A DNA stretch of 30,218 bases from DASVBJ01 sp036375895 (lineage in GTDB: Bacteria; Actinomycetota; Actinomycetes; JACCUZ01): positions 1 through 30,218 of the forward strand of contig DASVBJ010000009.1 of assembly GCA_036375895.1 (NCBI GenBank), in the 5' to 3' direction. Every line of letters begins with the position of its first letter. Position 1 is the first letter of the stretch. Below the pieces are notes generated by a model. That model worked only from the letters and a program-made list of their open reading frames with translations, was not told the DNA's origin and did not search any database. Below are positions 1 through 7,867 of this stretch, piece by piece. The position numbers and the translations under genes are program-made.

Positions 1-130
1 CCAAAACCTTGGCTTCGGAACTCTTCCGGATCCCGTGGAGGTAGCCGATGCACCAGTCCAGCTGCTGCAGGGCGTCCTCCGCCGCCCGGCGATATCGCTC
101 CTTCTCGTCGAGCTCGTCGTCTTTCGCCAC
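1..130 (-). CDS. Small conserved actinobacterial protein, N-terminal part (cut by window edge)
   Basis: A frame on the minus strand starts with GTG at 130 and runs off the window edge. An excellent Shine-Dalgarno (AGGAGGTGAAC, complement of about 133-143) lies just upstream. The visible 43 residues begin MAKDDELDEKERYRRAAEDA and continue with a Trp-Cys-Ile-Gly-Tyr-Leu-His-Gly segment at about residues 26-33. The product is charged, probably helical, soluble, and has no signal peptide. I recall similar short (about 70-80 aa) uncharacterised actinobacterial proteins with the same LDWCIGYLHGI segment, but no function is known to me. The start is secure because of the Shine-Dalgarno; the C-terminus is not in the window. 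Confidence 0.7.
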   Translation of the reverse strand, partial: MAKDDELDEKERYRRAAEDALQQLDWCIGYLHGIRKSSEAKVL

Positions 131-157
131 GGTTCACCTCCTGCGGGCTCTGCCAAG

Positions 158-180
158 ACTCGGAACCACACTCGGAACCA
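158..180. repeat. Two direct copies of ACTCGGAACCA, 12-nt period
   Basis: ACTCGGAACCA occurs at 158-168 and again at 170-180, upstream of the minus-strand gene that starts at 130. The 12-nt period is close to one helical turn, so an operator is possible. A small palindrome (GCATGG-C-CCATGC region, 202-214) lies next to it. The rest of the 131-321 intergenic region shows no gene I can support. Confidence 0.35.
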
Positions 181-321
181 TCACTCTGCGTACCCGATGC
201 GGCATGGCCCATGCGACGACCGCATGATCGACATGTCCGCTTTTGTCAGGCCGCCGTGCCTGCCGGCCGAGCAGCGGGGCTGCACCGGGCAGGAGACCCG
301 GGACATGTGAAGGGCCCGCGC

Positions 322-549
322 TCAGCCGGGCGAGGCAGCCAGGCGCTTCCGGAGCTCGTCAACGGGGTGGGTCGCCTTGCGGGACAGCATCAACCGCACT
401 CCCAGGCCGAAAAGCCGCCTGCTGTAGCTGAGCAGTGGCAGGCCCACCGGCAGCAAGATCACCGAGACGCACAGCAGCAGCGCTACCAGGCCGAGCACGG
501 TCGCCAGCAGCCACACGACGACAGCGAGCAACCCTCTGACAAGGCGCAT
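322..549 (-). CDS. Small two-helix membrane protein
   Basis: A 75-aa protein starting MRLVRGLLAVVVW. A continuous hydrophobic stretch (about residues 5-42) with a Pro/Gly break near 35 suggests two membrane segments or a hairpin, followed by a basic cytoplasmic tail (SYSRRLFGLGVRLMLSRK) and a short soluble C-terminus. ATG at 549 is chosen over an upstream in-frame ATG (645) because GAGGAGA lies 5-6 nt upstream of it and the residues before it look non-coding. It is divergent from the WS/DGAT gene. I recall similar short membrane proteins beside diacylglycerol acyltransferase genes in actinobacteria, which hints at a lipid-related role, but this is inference. Function unknown. Confidence 0.65.
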   Translation of the reverse strand: MRLVRGLLAVVVWLLATVLGLVALLLCVSVILLPVGLPLLSYSRRLFGLGVRLMLSRKATHPVDELRKRLAASPG

Positions 550-733
550 GATCGTCTCCTCTCGACTCGCCGTCCCGATGCCCGACGGAGCCTGCTCCAT
601 GCATCGCTCGCCGGGCGGGGACGACCGCAGGGAGATGACCATCACCGGGCGTGACCTCTGGCCCTACGTCCGCCGTCGGCCCGGTGCGACGCTCCCAGCA
701 GGGACACCCCTTGGGCGGAGTGTGGTGGTGGCC

Positions 734-2125
734 ATGTCCGAACGACGACCCGTCGGTCCGGTCGACACGATGTGGCTGAACATGGACCGGCCCAACAATC
801 TGATGGTCATCGACGGGGTGATGTGGTTCGACGAGCCGATGGACTGGGAACGGCAACGAGCGGTGCTGCAGCGCCGGATCATCGATCGCTACCCGGTCTT
901 CTCCCAGCGGCCGGTGCCCCCGTCCAACCCGCTGGGCATGCCGCACTGGGAGGACGACCCCGACTTCGACCTGAACCGCCACCTGCGGCGGGTCAAGCTG
1001 CGCAGCCCCGGCAACCAGGCGAGCCTGCAGCGCTTCGTCGAGCGGAGGATGAGCGTGCCGTTCGACCGGGCCCATCCGCTCTGGGAGATGAACCTCATCG
1101 ACGGCTACGGCGACGGCTGCGCCGTGGTCTCGAGGTTCCACCACTCCCTCGCCGACGGCATCGCCCTGTCCGAGGTGCTGCTCTCGTTGACCGACGCGTC
1201 CCCCACCGCCGACCTCGAGGAGCTCGAGGTTGCCGAGTCACCCCGCCGCGCACATGGCGTGCTCGGCACCGGGGAGGTGCTGCGAGACACGGCAGCCCAC
1301 GCCGTACAAGGTGGCCTGCACACCATGTCGCGGCTACCTCAGCTGGCCCACCCGTCCATCGTCGTCGACGCGCTCGAGCTTGGCTGGAAGACCGGGAAGA
1401 TCGCCAACAAGCTGCTGCTCGGCCACAACCCGCAGACCCCGCTCTCCGGGGAGCCGGGCATCGAGAAGCGTGCGGTCTGGTCCGAGCCGCGGCCAGTGGG
1501 TGACGTCAAGCAGGTGAGCCGGCTCACCGGGTCCACCGTCAACGACGTGCTGGTCGCGGCGGCCTCAGGGGCGATCAACGCCTACATGCGCGACCGTGGC
1601 GCCGAGCCGCTGGACGTCACGACCATGGTCCCGGTCAACGTGCGGCCGCTGGACAAGCCGCTGCCCCGCGAGCTCGGCAACAAGTTCGCCCTGGTCATGC
1701 TGAAGCTTCCCTCCGGCGTGTCGGCGCCGCTGCAGCGAATCGCCGAGAGCAAGCACCGGATGGACGAGATCAAGCACTCCCCCGAGACGATCATCACCTT
1801 CGGTCTGAACCAGCTGATCGGTCGCACCGAGCCGCACGTGGAGAAGTTCATCGTGAACTTCTTCTCGAACAAGGCCATCGGCGTGACCACCAACGTCATC
1901 GGACCGCGACAGCAGCGGTACGTCGCCGGGGTGCCGATCGCCGGGGTCGTGAGCTGGGTGCCCGGCTCGGGCCGGCAGACGCTCGGGGTGTGCATCTTCA
2001 GCTTCGCCGACACGGTGTGGGTCGGCTTCAAGTCCGACGCCACCGTGATCCCCGACGCGGAGAAGCTCGTGCACGCCTTCGACGAGGAGATGGACGAGCT
2101 GCTGCGCATCGCCAAGGCCGGGTGA
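734..2125 (+). CDS. Wax ester synthase / diacylglycerol O-acyltransferase (WS/DGAT)
   Basis: Uses acyl-CoA to acylate diacylglycerol or long-chain alcohols, giving triacylglycerol or wax ester; acts at the inner face of the membrane and on lipid bodies. The 463-aa product has the usual family length. It shows the catalytic HHxxxDG motif as HHSLADG (residues 136-142), the PLWEM motif just before it (about 115), and the C-terminal-half ND motif (N270-D271 in TVNDVLVAA). There is no signal peptide. Start: ATG 734 gives the normal N-terminus (MSERRPVGPVDTMWLN). In-frame GTGs at 725 and 728 are better spaced from GGCGGAG (714-720) and may be the true start; the frame stays open upstream to 548, but that part does not look like the family. 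It is followed 41 nt later by an SRPBCC gene, probably co-transcribed. Substrate choice cannot be read from sequence. Confidence 0.93.
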   Translation: MSERRPVGPVDTMWLNMDRPNNLMVIDGVMWFDEPMDWERQRAVLQRRIIDRYPVFSQRPVPPSNPLGMPHWEDDPDFDLNRHLRRVKLRSPGNQASLQRFVERRMSVPFDRAHPLWEMNLIDGYGDGCAVVSRFHHSLADGIALSEVLLSLTDASPTADLEELEVAESPRRAHGVLGTGEVLRDTAAHAVQGGLHTMSRLPQLAHPSIVVDALELGWKTGKIANKLLLGHNPQTPLSGEPGIEKRAVWSEPRPVGDVKQVSRLTGSTVNDVLVAAASGAINAYMRDRGAEPLDVTTMVPVNVRPLDKPLPRELGNKFALVMLKLPSGVSAPLQRIAESKHRMDEIKHSPETIITFGLNQLIGRTEPHVEKFIVNFFSNKAIGVTTNVIGPRQQRYVAGVPIAGVVSWVPGSGRQTLGVCIFSFADTVWVGFKSDATVIPDAEKLVHAFDEEMDELLRIAKAG

Positions 2126-2166
2126 GCGGCCCAGTCGCGAACGACCCCGTCGCCGAGGAGGAGCCC

Positions 2167-2601
2167 ATGCCCACGGATCACGCCAGCGAGACCGTCGTCA
2201 TCGCCGCGCCGCTGTCTCGAGTGCTCGCGACGATCCGCGACGTCGAGAGCCAGCCGCAGTGGGTCAAGGAGGTGCTCGAGGCCGAGGTGCTCGAGAAGTA
2301 CGACGACGGGACACCCGCGAAGGCCCACTTCACGTCCACCTCGCCGGTGGGCAAGGACACCTACACCCTGACCTATGAGCACGCCGCCGACGGGATGAGC
2401 TGGAGCCTTGTCAAAGGCCGGCTGCAGACCGGACAGGACGCGACCTACCGGCTGCGCAAACTCGGTCAGGGCAAGACCGAGGTGACGTTCGACCTGACAA
2501 TCCGGCACAACCTGCCGCTGCCGGGCTTCATCCGCGGCCGGGTGATCAAGGGGCTGGTGCACAGCACCGTCACGGGACTCCAGGGCTACCTGGAGAAGTG
2601 A
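2167..2601 (+). CDS. SRPBCC (START/Bet v1-like) family protein
   Basis: A 144-aa soluble protein of the polyketide cyclase/dehydrase-like SRPBCC superfamily, a helix-grip fold with a hydrophobic ligand cavity. The N-terminus (SETVVIAAPLSRVLATIRDVESQPQWVKEV split over residues 7-36) is the typical beta1-helix entry with the Pro-x-x-W element. It is followed by alternating strands and a C-terminal amphipathic helix from about residue 118. The start at 2167 is decided by GAGGAGGAG (2155-2163); the frame is open further upstream inside the WS/DGAT gene, but without a ribosome site. Being 41 nt after WS/DGAT, it may bind or carry a lipid intermediate or product. That is inference from context; no catalytic residues are recognisable. 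Confidence 0.8.
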   Translation: MPTDHASETVVIAAPLSRVLATIRDVESQPQWVKEVLEAEVLEKYDDGTPAKAHFTSTSPVGKDTYTLTYEHAADGMSWSLVKGRLQTGQDATYRLRKLGQGKTEVTFDLTIRHNLPLPGFIRGRVIKGLVHSTVTGLQGYLEK

Positions 2602-2637
2602 CCGGACGACCCCGGCCGACCGAGGCACACTGAGGTC

Positions 2638-2922
2638 ATGGCACGCAAGGACGAAGACCCGGACTTCGAGGCGCTCCTCGCCGAGGTCGAGCAGACCGTC
2701 AGCGGCGGACCGAAGCCCGCCGCCCAGGTGCCTGCGCGGAAGTCCGAGCAGGCACAGGAAGGGCGCGTCTCGCGCGCGGGCACGGCGGTCGTGGCCGGCG
2801 CGGTGGCCGCTGTCGTGGTCTGGGTGATCTTCGCGCTGCTGCCCTTCCTCCGGGCGGGGTCGGGGGCGGTCGGCGCGTTCTTGGCGACCTTCGTCGCGGT
2901 GCTGCTCCTGCGCCGGCGCTGA
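2638..2922 (+). CDS. Small membrane protein, unknown function
   Basis: A 94-aa product beginning MARKDEDPDFEALLAEVEQ. The acidic, helical, soluble N-terminal half (1-45) is followed by two hydrophobic segments (about 48-70 and 73-91) with a short loop (LRAGSGAVG) and a terminal basic RRR. This reads as a cytoplasmic N-terminal domain anchored by a helical hairpin. TGAGG lies 4-5 nt before ATG 2638 as a weak ribosome site. It is 36 nt downstream of the SRPBCC gene in the same direction and convergent with asd. No family recognised. Confidence 0.6.
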   Translation: MARKDEDPDFEALLAEVEQTVSGGPKPAAQVPARKSEQAQEGRVSRAGTAVVAGAVAAVVVWVIFALLPFLRAGSGAVGAFLATFVAVLLLRRR

Positions 2923-2929
2923 CGGCCTG

Positions 2930-2943
2930 CCAGCCCCTGCTGG
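2930..2943. terminator. Short hairpin between convergent genes
   Basis: CCAGC (2930-2934) pairs with GCTGG (2939-2943) around a 4-nt loop in the 21-nt gap between the convergent membrane-protein and asd genes. The stem is only 5 bp and there is no U tract, so this is a weak candidate for a bidirectional terminator. Confidence 0.3.
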
Positions 2944-3977
<1,034 letters not shown>

Positions 3978-3981
<4 letters not shown>

Positions 3982-4499
3982 CGGCCGGTCCCTCCGTAGA
4001 CCACGGCCTCGGACTCCTTGGCGTCGAGGTCGAACGCGCTGTGCACGGCCCGCACGGCCGCGTCGACGTCCTCGCCGCGGACGACCACCGAGATGCGGAT
4101 CTCCGAGGTCGAGATCATCTCGATGTTGACGCCCGCGTCGGCGAGCGCGCCGAAGAACGTGGCCGACACGCCCGGGTGCGACCGCATGCCGGCGCCGACG
4201 AGCGAGACCTTGCCCACCTGGTCGTCGTACAGGAGGTCCTCGAAGCCGACCGCGTCGCGGACCTTGGCCAGCGCCGACATCGCCGTCTGCCCGTCGGTCT
4301 TCGGCAGCGTGAACGAGATGTCGGTGCGCCCGGTTGCCGCGGCCGAGATGTTCTGCACGATCATGTCGATGTTGATCTCGGCCGCGGAGATCGCGCGGAA
4401 GATCGCGGCGGCCTCGCCGGGCTTGTCGGGCACCCCGACGATGGTGATCTTGGCCTCGCTGCGGTCGTGCGCGACGCCGGAGATGATCGCCTGCTCCAT
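3978..4499 (-). CDS. Internal in-frame start: aspartate kinase beta (ACT-only) subunit
   Basis: ATG 4499 is codon 251 of lysC and begins MEQAIISGVAHDRSEAKIT, matching where the beta subunit of corynebacterial aspartate kinase starts. AAGGGG lies about 8 nt upstream, a usable ribosome site inside the alpha coding region. The 173-residue product would hold only the two ACT domains, which in the known alpha2beta2 enzymes form the inhibitor-binding subunit. Production of both chains is established for corynebacteria; here it is inferred from the placed start and Shine-Dalgarno. Confidence 0.6.
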
Positions 4500-5249
4500 C
4501 TGATCGACCCCTTCGGGCTCGTCGGTGACCCAGGTGCCCTCGCGCGTGGAGAACGAGGACCGGACGTGGACGGGGATGCCGTAGCGGCGGGCGTACTCCA
4601 CGCACCGCAGGTGCAGCACCTTCGCGCCGCAGGCGGCCATCTCGAGCATCTCCTCGTAGGTGATGGTCGGCAGCCGGTGGGCCGTGGGCACGATGCGCGG
4701 ATCGGCGGAGAAGACGCCGTCCACGTCGGTGTAGATCTCGCAGACGCTCGCTCCGAGCGCGGCACCGAGGGCAACCGCCGTCGTGTCGGACGCCCCGCGC
4801 CCGAGCGTGGTGATCTCCTTGGTGTCCTGCGAGACACCCTGGAAGCCCGCGACGATGACGATGGCCCCGGCATCCAGGGCGTCCCGGATGCGGCCCGGTG
4901 TGATGTCGATGATGCGGGCCTTGCCGTGCACCGAGTCGGTGATGACGCCCGCCTGGCTCCCGGTGTACGACCGGGCCTGGTGCCCCAGGTTGGCGATCGC
5001 CATCGCGAGCAGGGCCATGGAGATGCGCTCGCCGGCGGTCAGCAGCATGTCCAGCTCGCGTGGCGGCGGCAGCGGGGACACCTGCTGGGCCAGGTCGCGC
5101 AGGTCGTCGGTCGTGTCACCCATCGCCGACACGACCACCACGACGTCGTGGCCGGCGCGCCTCGTGTCGACGATGCGCTTGGCAACCCGCTTGATGCCGT
5201 CGGCGTCGGCGACGGAGGAACCGCCGTACTTCTGCACGACCAGACCCAC
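3978..5249 (-). CDS. lysC: Aspartate kinase (alpha subunit, with nested beta subunit)
   Basis: Phosphorylates aspartate, the committed step to Lys, Thr, Met and diaminopimelate. The 423-aa product has the kinase motif KYGGSS (7-12), an AA-kinase domain to about residue 245, and two C-terminal ACT domains (about 265-340 and 345-420). The second contains LVGAGMRSHPGVSA. These ACT domains bind feedback inhibitors in the family (Lys plus Thr in corynebacterial-type enzymes). GTG 5249 is preceded by GGGAG six nt upstream. A good -10 box (TAGAAT, 5308-5313) implies a leader of roughly 50 nt. It overlaps asd by 4 nt as a two-gene operon. As in other actinobacteria, a second start inside the gene probably yields a separate regulatory subunit (see 3978-4499). 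Confidence 0.97.
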
Positions 5250-5307
5250 GGTGTGCTCCCTGGGCAGACGGGGTTGTCATCACGGCGGACCTGCACCGCC
5301 GGCGGCC

Positions 5308-5313
5308 ATTCTA
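5308..5313 (-). promoter_or_regulatory. -10 box of the ask-asd promoter (TAGAAT)
   Basis: On the minus strand TAGAAT lies at 5313-5308, giving a predicted start near 5301 and about 50 nt of leader before the lysC GTG. No clear TTGACA-type -35 is seen 17 nt upstream. It is back to back with the leaderless promoter of the lipoprotein gene. Confidence 0.5.
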
Positions 5314-5361
5314 CGAAGCGACGCGCGGGCTCCAGCCGCCCGTCCGGCAGCCGGACCCGCG

Positions 5362-5367
5362 TAGCCT
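5362..5367 (+). promoter_or_regulatory. -10 box of a leaderless gene (TAGCCT)
   Basis: TAGCCT matches TANNNT and ends 7 nt before the GTG at 5375. No Shine-Dalgarno precedes that GTG, so transcription probably begins at the start codon itself. Confidence 0.55.
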
Positions 5368-5374
5368 GGCCTCC

Positions 5375-6079
5375 GTGACACGCCGCGGCGCAGGCGCCCT
5401 CATCCTCGCGTGCCTCGCCGCCACCGCTCTCGCCGCCGGTTGCTCGGACGCCGACCGCGGCTCGCCGGGCACGAGCGCCGCCGCGACGGCGACCGCTCCG
5501 AGCCCGACCCCCACCCCGGCGGGCCAGCTGCTCGCCGGGCTCGCGACCACCGCCGCCGCCACCGACTTCGTGGGTGAGTACGCGCTGGACAGCGTCGACC
5601 CGAAGAGGCCCGACGCCACCGTGCGGGTCTACCGCCTGGACTCCGCCTACCGGGTCGACGTCCAGCGCGGCCGGGCCCGATCGGTCCTGATGACCGCCAC
5701 GCAGGGACTGGTGTCCTGCCAGCTCGAGGCCGCCCGGCGTACCTGCCTTCTCGTGGGCAAGGCAGGCGCCACGCCGCCGAGGCTCTTCGACCCCGGCGTG
5801 CAGCGGCTCTTCACCTCCGACCTCAAGGCACTTGCGGCGGGGCCCGGCCTCACCGTGACCGACGCGGGCGTCCTCCCGGCGAGCGGCGACCTGCCCGCGG
5901 CCCGGTGCTTCGAGGTGGAGGGGCCGGGCGTCGACCCGGGCGAGTACTGCCTCTCGTCGACCGGCGTGCTGCGCAAGGCGCAGTTCCCGTCGGGCACGCT
6001 GGAGCTCACGCGACTGTCCGGCCCGCCCTCACCGAAGGTGTTCGTGGCGCCGGCCAAGCCGGTCCCGCTGCCCCGCTGA
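5375..6079 (+). CDS. Lipoprotein, unknown function
   Basis: A 234-aa protein with a short basic N-terminus, hydrophobic core and lipobox ending at Cys23 (LAAGC), followed by a Ser/Thr/Pro/Ala-rich linker to about residue 50. It is therefore anchored at the outer face of the membrane. The mature domain (about 50-234) is a single beta-rich-looking fold with four cysteines (SCQLEAARRTC; ARCFEVEG; GEYCLSS) that could form two disulfides. I recall actinobacterial lipoproteins of similar layout, but cannot name a family. There is no Shine-Dalgarno; GTG 5375 follows TAGCCT by 7 nt, consistent with a leaderless mRNA. It is convergent with the DUF5063 gene (10 nt gap) and divergent from ask. Confidence 0.85.
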   Translation: MTRRGAGALILACLAATALAAGCSDADRGSPGTSAAATATAPSPTPTPAGQLLAGLATTAAATDFVGEYALDSVDPKRPDATVRVYRLDSAYRVDVQRGRARSVLMTATQGLVSCQLEAARRTCLLVGKAGATPPRLFDPGVQRLFTSDLKALAAGPGLTVTDAGVLPASGDLPAARCFEVEGPGVDPGEYCLSSTGVLRKAQFPSGTLELTRLSGPPSPKVFVAPAKPVPLPR

Positions 6080-6089
6080 GCCGCGCCCG

Positions 6090-6683
6090 TCACGCCTTCT
6101 CGACGGCCTCCGCGGCGGTCTGCGCCAACAGCCGGTCCTCGACCATGGTCGCCTCGTCCGCGACCGCGTCGAGCCGCACGTGCGACACGACGGAGTGCAG
6201 CGCCCGCAGCACCGAGCTGGCGCTCGACCCCCAGTTGGACAGGTAGGAGAACTGCCACCACCACAAGGCCTCCGCGGCCCGGCCGGCCCGGTAGTGCAGC
6301 ACGCCGTGGAGCAGGTCGGACATCACGTCGGCGACCTCGTCGGAGATCCGGGCGGTGAACACCTCGGCCTCGTGGGCGTACGGGTCGAACAGCGAGGCGT
6401 ACTCGTCGATCGGCTCGAGCAGGTTGGCGAGCGAGGTGCGGACCCCCTCGACGTCGGGGTCGAAGCCCGGGTCGGGCTCGAACCGCTCCTCGGGCATCAC
6501 GTCGGAGATGGCGCCGAGGCGCCCGCCGGCCAGCAGCAGCTGGGAGATCTCCAGCAGGAGGAGGGAGATGGCGTAGTCGGGGTCCTCCCCCGCCGCGATC
6601 TCGCGCACGGCCACGACGAAGCTCTCGACCTGGTCCGCGATCTCGATGGTGAAGTCCTCGAGGTCGTCCGTCGCCTGGCTCAC
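6090..6683 (-). CDS. DUF5063 family protein
   Basis: A 197-aa acidic, all-helical soluble protein. I recognise it as the DUF5063 family, which in actinobacteria is commonly encoded just after recR. Visible features are the acidic N-terminus (DDLEDFTIEIADQVESF), a leucine-rich helix (YAISLLLLEISQLLLAGG, 37-54), the DPGFDPD acidic loop and the W-rich ALWWWQFSYLSNWG segment (139-152). No catalytic motif is evident. GTG 6683 is preceded by GGGAG six nt upstream. It lies 30 nt downstream of recR in the same direction, so it likely shares the dnaX-ybaB-recR transcript. Biochemical role unknown. Confidence 0.85.
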   Translation of the reverse strand: MSQATDDLEDFTIEIADQVESFVVAVREIAAGEDPDYAISLLLLEISQLLLAGGRLGAISDVMPEERFEPDPGFDPDVEGVRTSLANLLEPIDEYASLFDPYAHEAEVFTARISDEVADVMSDLLHGVLHYRAGRAAEALWWWQFSYLSNWGSSASSVLRALHSVVSHVRLDAVADEATMVEDRLLAQTAAEAVEKA

Positions 6684-6713
6684 TTCTGCTCCCTCGTCGT
6701 CTGCTGGCAGGTG

Positions 6714-7313
6714 TCACACATCGAGCAGCCGCCGCCCCTCGAAGGCACGTCCGAGCGTGACCTCGTCTGCGTACTCGAGGTCGCCCCCAACCGGTAGTCC
6801 ACTGGCCAGGCGGGTCACGCGCAACCCCATCGGCTTGACCAGTCGAGCCAGGTAGGTGGCCGTGGCCTCTCCCTCGAGGTTCGGGTCGGTGGCGAGGATG
6901 AGCTCGGTCACCGTCCCGTCGGCCAGCCGGGTCATCAGCTCCTTGACCCGCAGGTCGTCCGGCCCGACGCCCTCGATCGGGCTGATCGCCCCGCCGAGCA
7001 CGTGGTACCGGCCTCGGAACTCACGGGTCTTCTCGATCGCCACGACGTCCTTGGACTCCTCGACCACGCAGATCACCGAGCCGTCCCTGCGCGGGTCGCG
7101 GCAGATGCGGCACTCGTCCTCCTCCGCGACGTTGCCGCAGGTACGGCAGAAACGCACCTTCTCCTTGACCTCGGTCAGTGCGTTGACGAGCCGGCGCACG
7201 TCTGCCGGGTCCGCGGCCAGGAGGTGGAAGGCGATGCGCTGGGCGCTCTTCGGACCGACGCCGGGGAGCCTGCCCAGCTCGTCGATGAGGTCCTGGACGA
7301 CGCCCTCGTACAC
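6714..7313 (-). CDS. recR: Recombination protein RecR
   Basis: Works with RecF/RecO to load RecA on gapped DNA during repair. The 199-aa product has the usual length and domain order: helix-hairpin-helix (about 8-30, LPGVGPKSAQRIAFHLL), a four-cysteine zinc finger (C56, C59, C68, C71), a Toprim domain beginning near ICVVEE (81-86) with the DPNLEGEATA element, and the C-terminal ring-contact segment (TRLASGLPVGGDLEYADEVT split around 170-190). GTG 7313 follows the ybaB stop by 7 nt; the ribosome site is weak, suggesting coupling to ybaB translation. Confidence 0.97.
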   Translation of the reverse strand: MYEGVVQDLIDELGRLPGVGPKSAQRIAFHLLAADPADVRRLVNALTEVKEKVRFCRTCGNVAEEDECRICRDPRRDGSVICVVEESKDVVAIEKTREFRGRYHVLGGAISPIEGVGPDDLRVKELMTRLADGTVTELILATDPNLEGEATATYLARLVKPMGLRVTRLASGLPVGGDLEYADEVTLGRAFEGRRLLDV

Positions 7314-7320
7314 GCCGTAC

Positions 7321-7677
7321 CTACATCCCGGGCAGGCCGAGGCCGCCCGCCCCGCCGCCGAGCCCCTCGGTCAGCGGGCCCATCGTCGTCGCCTGCAGCT
7401 CGGACGCGGCCCGGCCGGCGTCGCGGATGGCGGCCAGCACCAGGTCGGCGAGGCTGCCCATCGGGTCGTCGTCGGTCGCGTCGTAGGCCTGCGGCGAGAT
7501 GGTCAGTCCGACGACCTCGCCGGAGCCGGTCACCGTCGCGGTCACCAGGCCGCCACCCGCGCTGCCCTGCACCTCGGTGCGGGCGAGGGTCGCCTGGGCC
7601 TCGATGAGCTGCTGCTGCATCTGCTGGGCCTGCCGCAGCAGACCGGCCATGTCGGGCTCGCCACCACCAGGGAACAA
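7321..7677 (-). CDS. YbaB/EbfC family nucleoid-associated protein
   Basis: A 118-aa DNA-binding protein of the YbaB/EbfC family, which forms dimers and coats the nucleoid and is usually encoded between dnaX and recR. The central part shows the family pattern: a Gln-rich helix (LLRQAQQMQQQLIEAQATLA, 13-32), a beta segment with GGGLVTATVTGSGEVVGLTI, and a helix with SLADLVLAAIRDA. The C-terminus is a Gly-rich tail. The start is TTG at 7677, chosen because AAGGAG lies 6 nt upstream; ATG at codon 10 (7650) is a weaker alternative. Overlap and order suggest co-expression with recR. Confidence 0.95.
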   Translation of the reverse strand: MFPGGGEPDMAGLLRQAQQMQQQLIEAQATLARTEVQGSAGGGLVTATVTGSGEVVGLTISPQAYDATDDDPMGSLADLVLAAIRDAGRAASELQATTMGPLTEGLGGGAGGLGLPGM

Positions 7678-7750
7678 CGGTCTCTCCTTGCGTACGGGTC
7701 GGTGCGAGGGAAGCCTACGTCGTCACGGTGCCACCGCGGACCGGCACGGG

Positions 7751-7867
7751 TCAGCGCGCTCCTTGCTCCGCCGCGTGCATGATGAGGATGCTCCGGCCGA
7801 TGTGGTGCGCCAGCCGGGTCGACACGCTGCCCATGAACAGGCGCTTGGCGTGGGACGCCGGGGTCAC
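7751..7867 (-). pseudogene. C-terminal remnant of a universal stress protein (UspA family)
   Basis: A 38-codon frame starts with GTG 7867, overlapping the dnaX stop as GTGA, and ends TGA at 7751-7753. Its translation contains HAKRLFMGSVSTRLAHHIGR followed by SILIMHAAEQGAR. This matches the last helix and strand of UspA proteins, where GxxGxxxxxxxxxGS(V/N)(S/P) ends the ATP-binding loop and a (V/I)L(I/V)(V/M)H strand follows. The upstream four-fifths of a Usp domain is absent; dnaX ends normally right before it. I read it as a decayed or truncated usp gene. Because GTGA coupling leaves it translatable, a small functional peptide cannot be excluded. Confidence 0.55.

Noticed and set aside
548..733. 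In-frame extension of the WS/DGAT gene back to an ATG at 548
   Set aside because: The extra 62 residues do not resemble the family N-terminus, and the region is the promoter gap to a divergent gene. GTG 725/728 or ATG 734 fit the ribosome site and the family start.
3982..4605. Extension of the asd frame upstream across ask (to 4605)
   Set aside because: It is an Arg/Gly-rich shadow of lysC; the ATGA overlap at 3981 gives the expected asd N-terminus with GATGQVG at residue 10.
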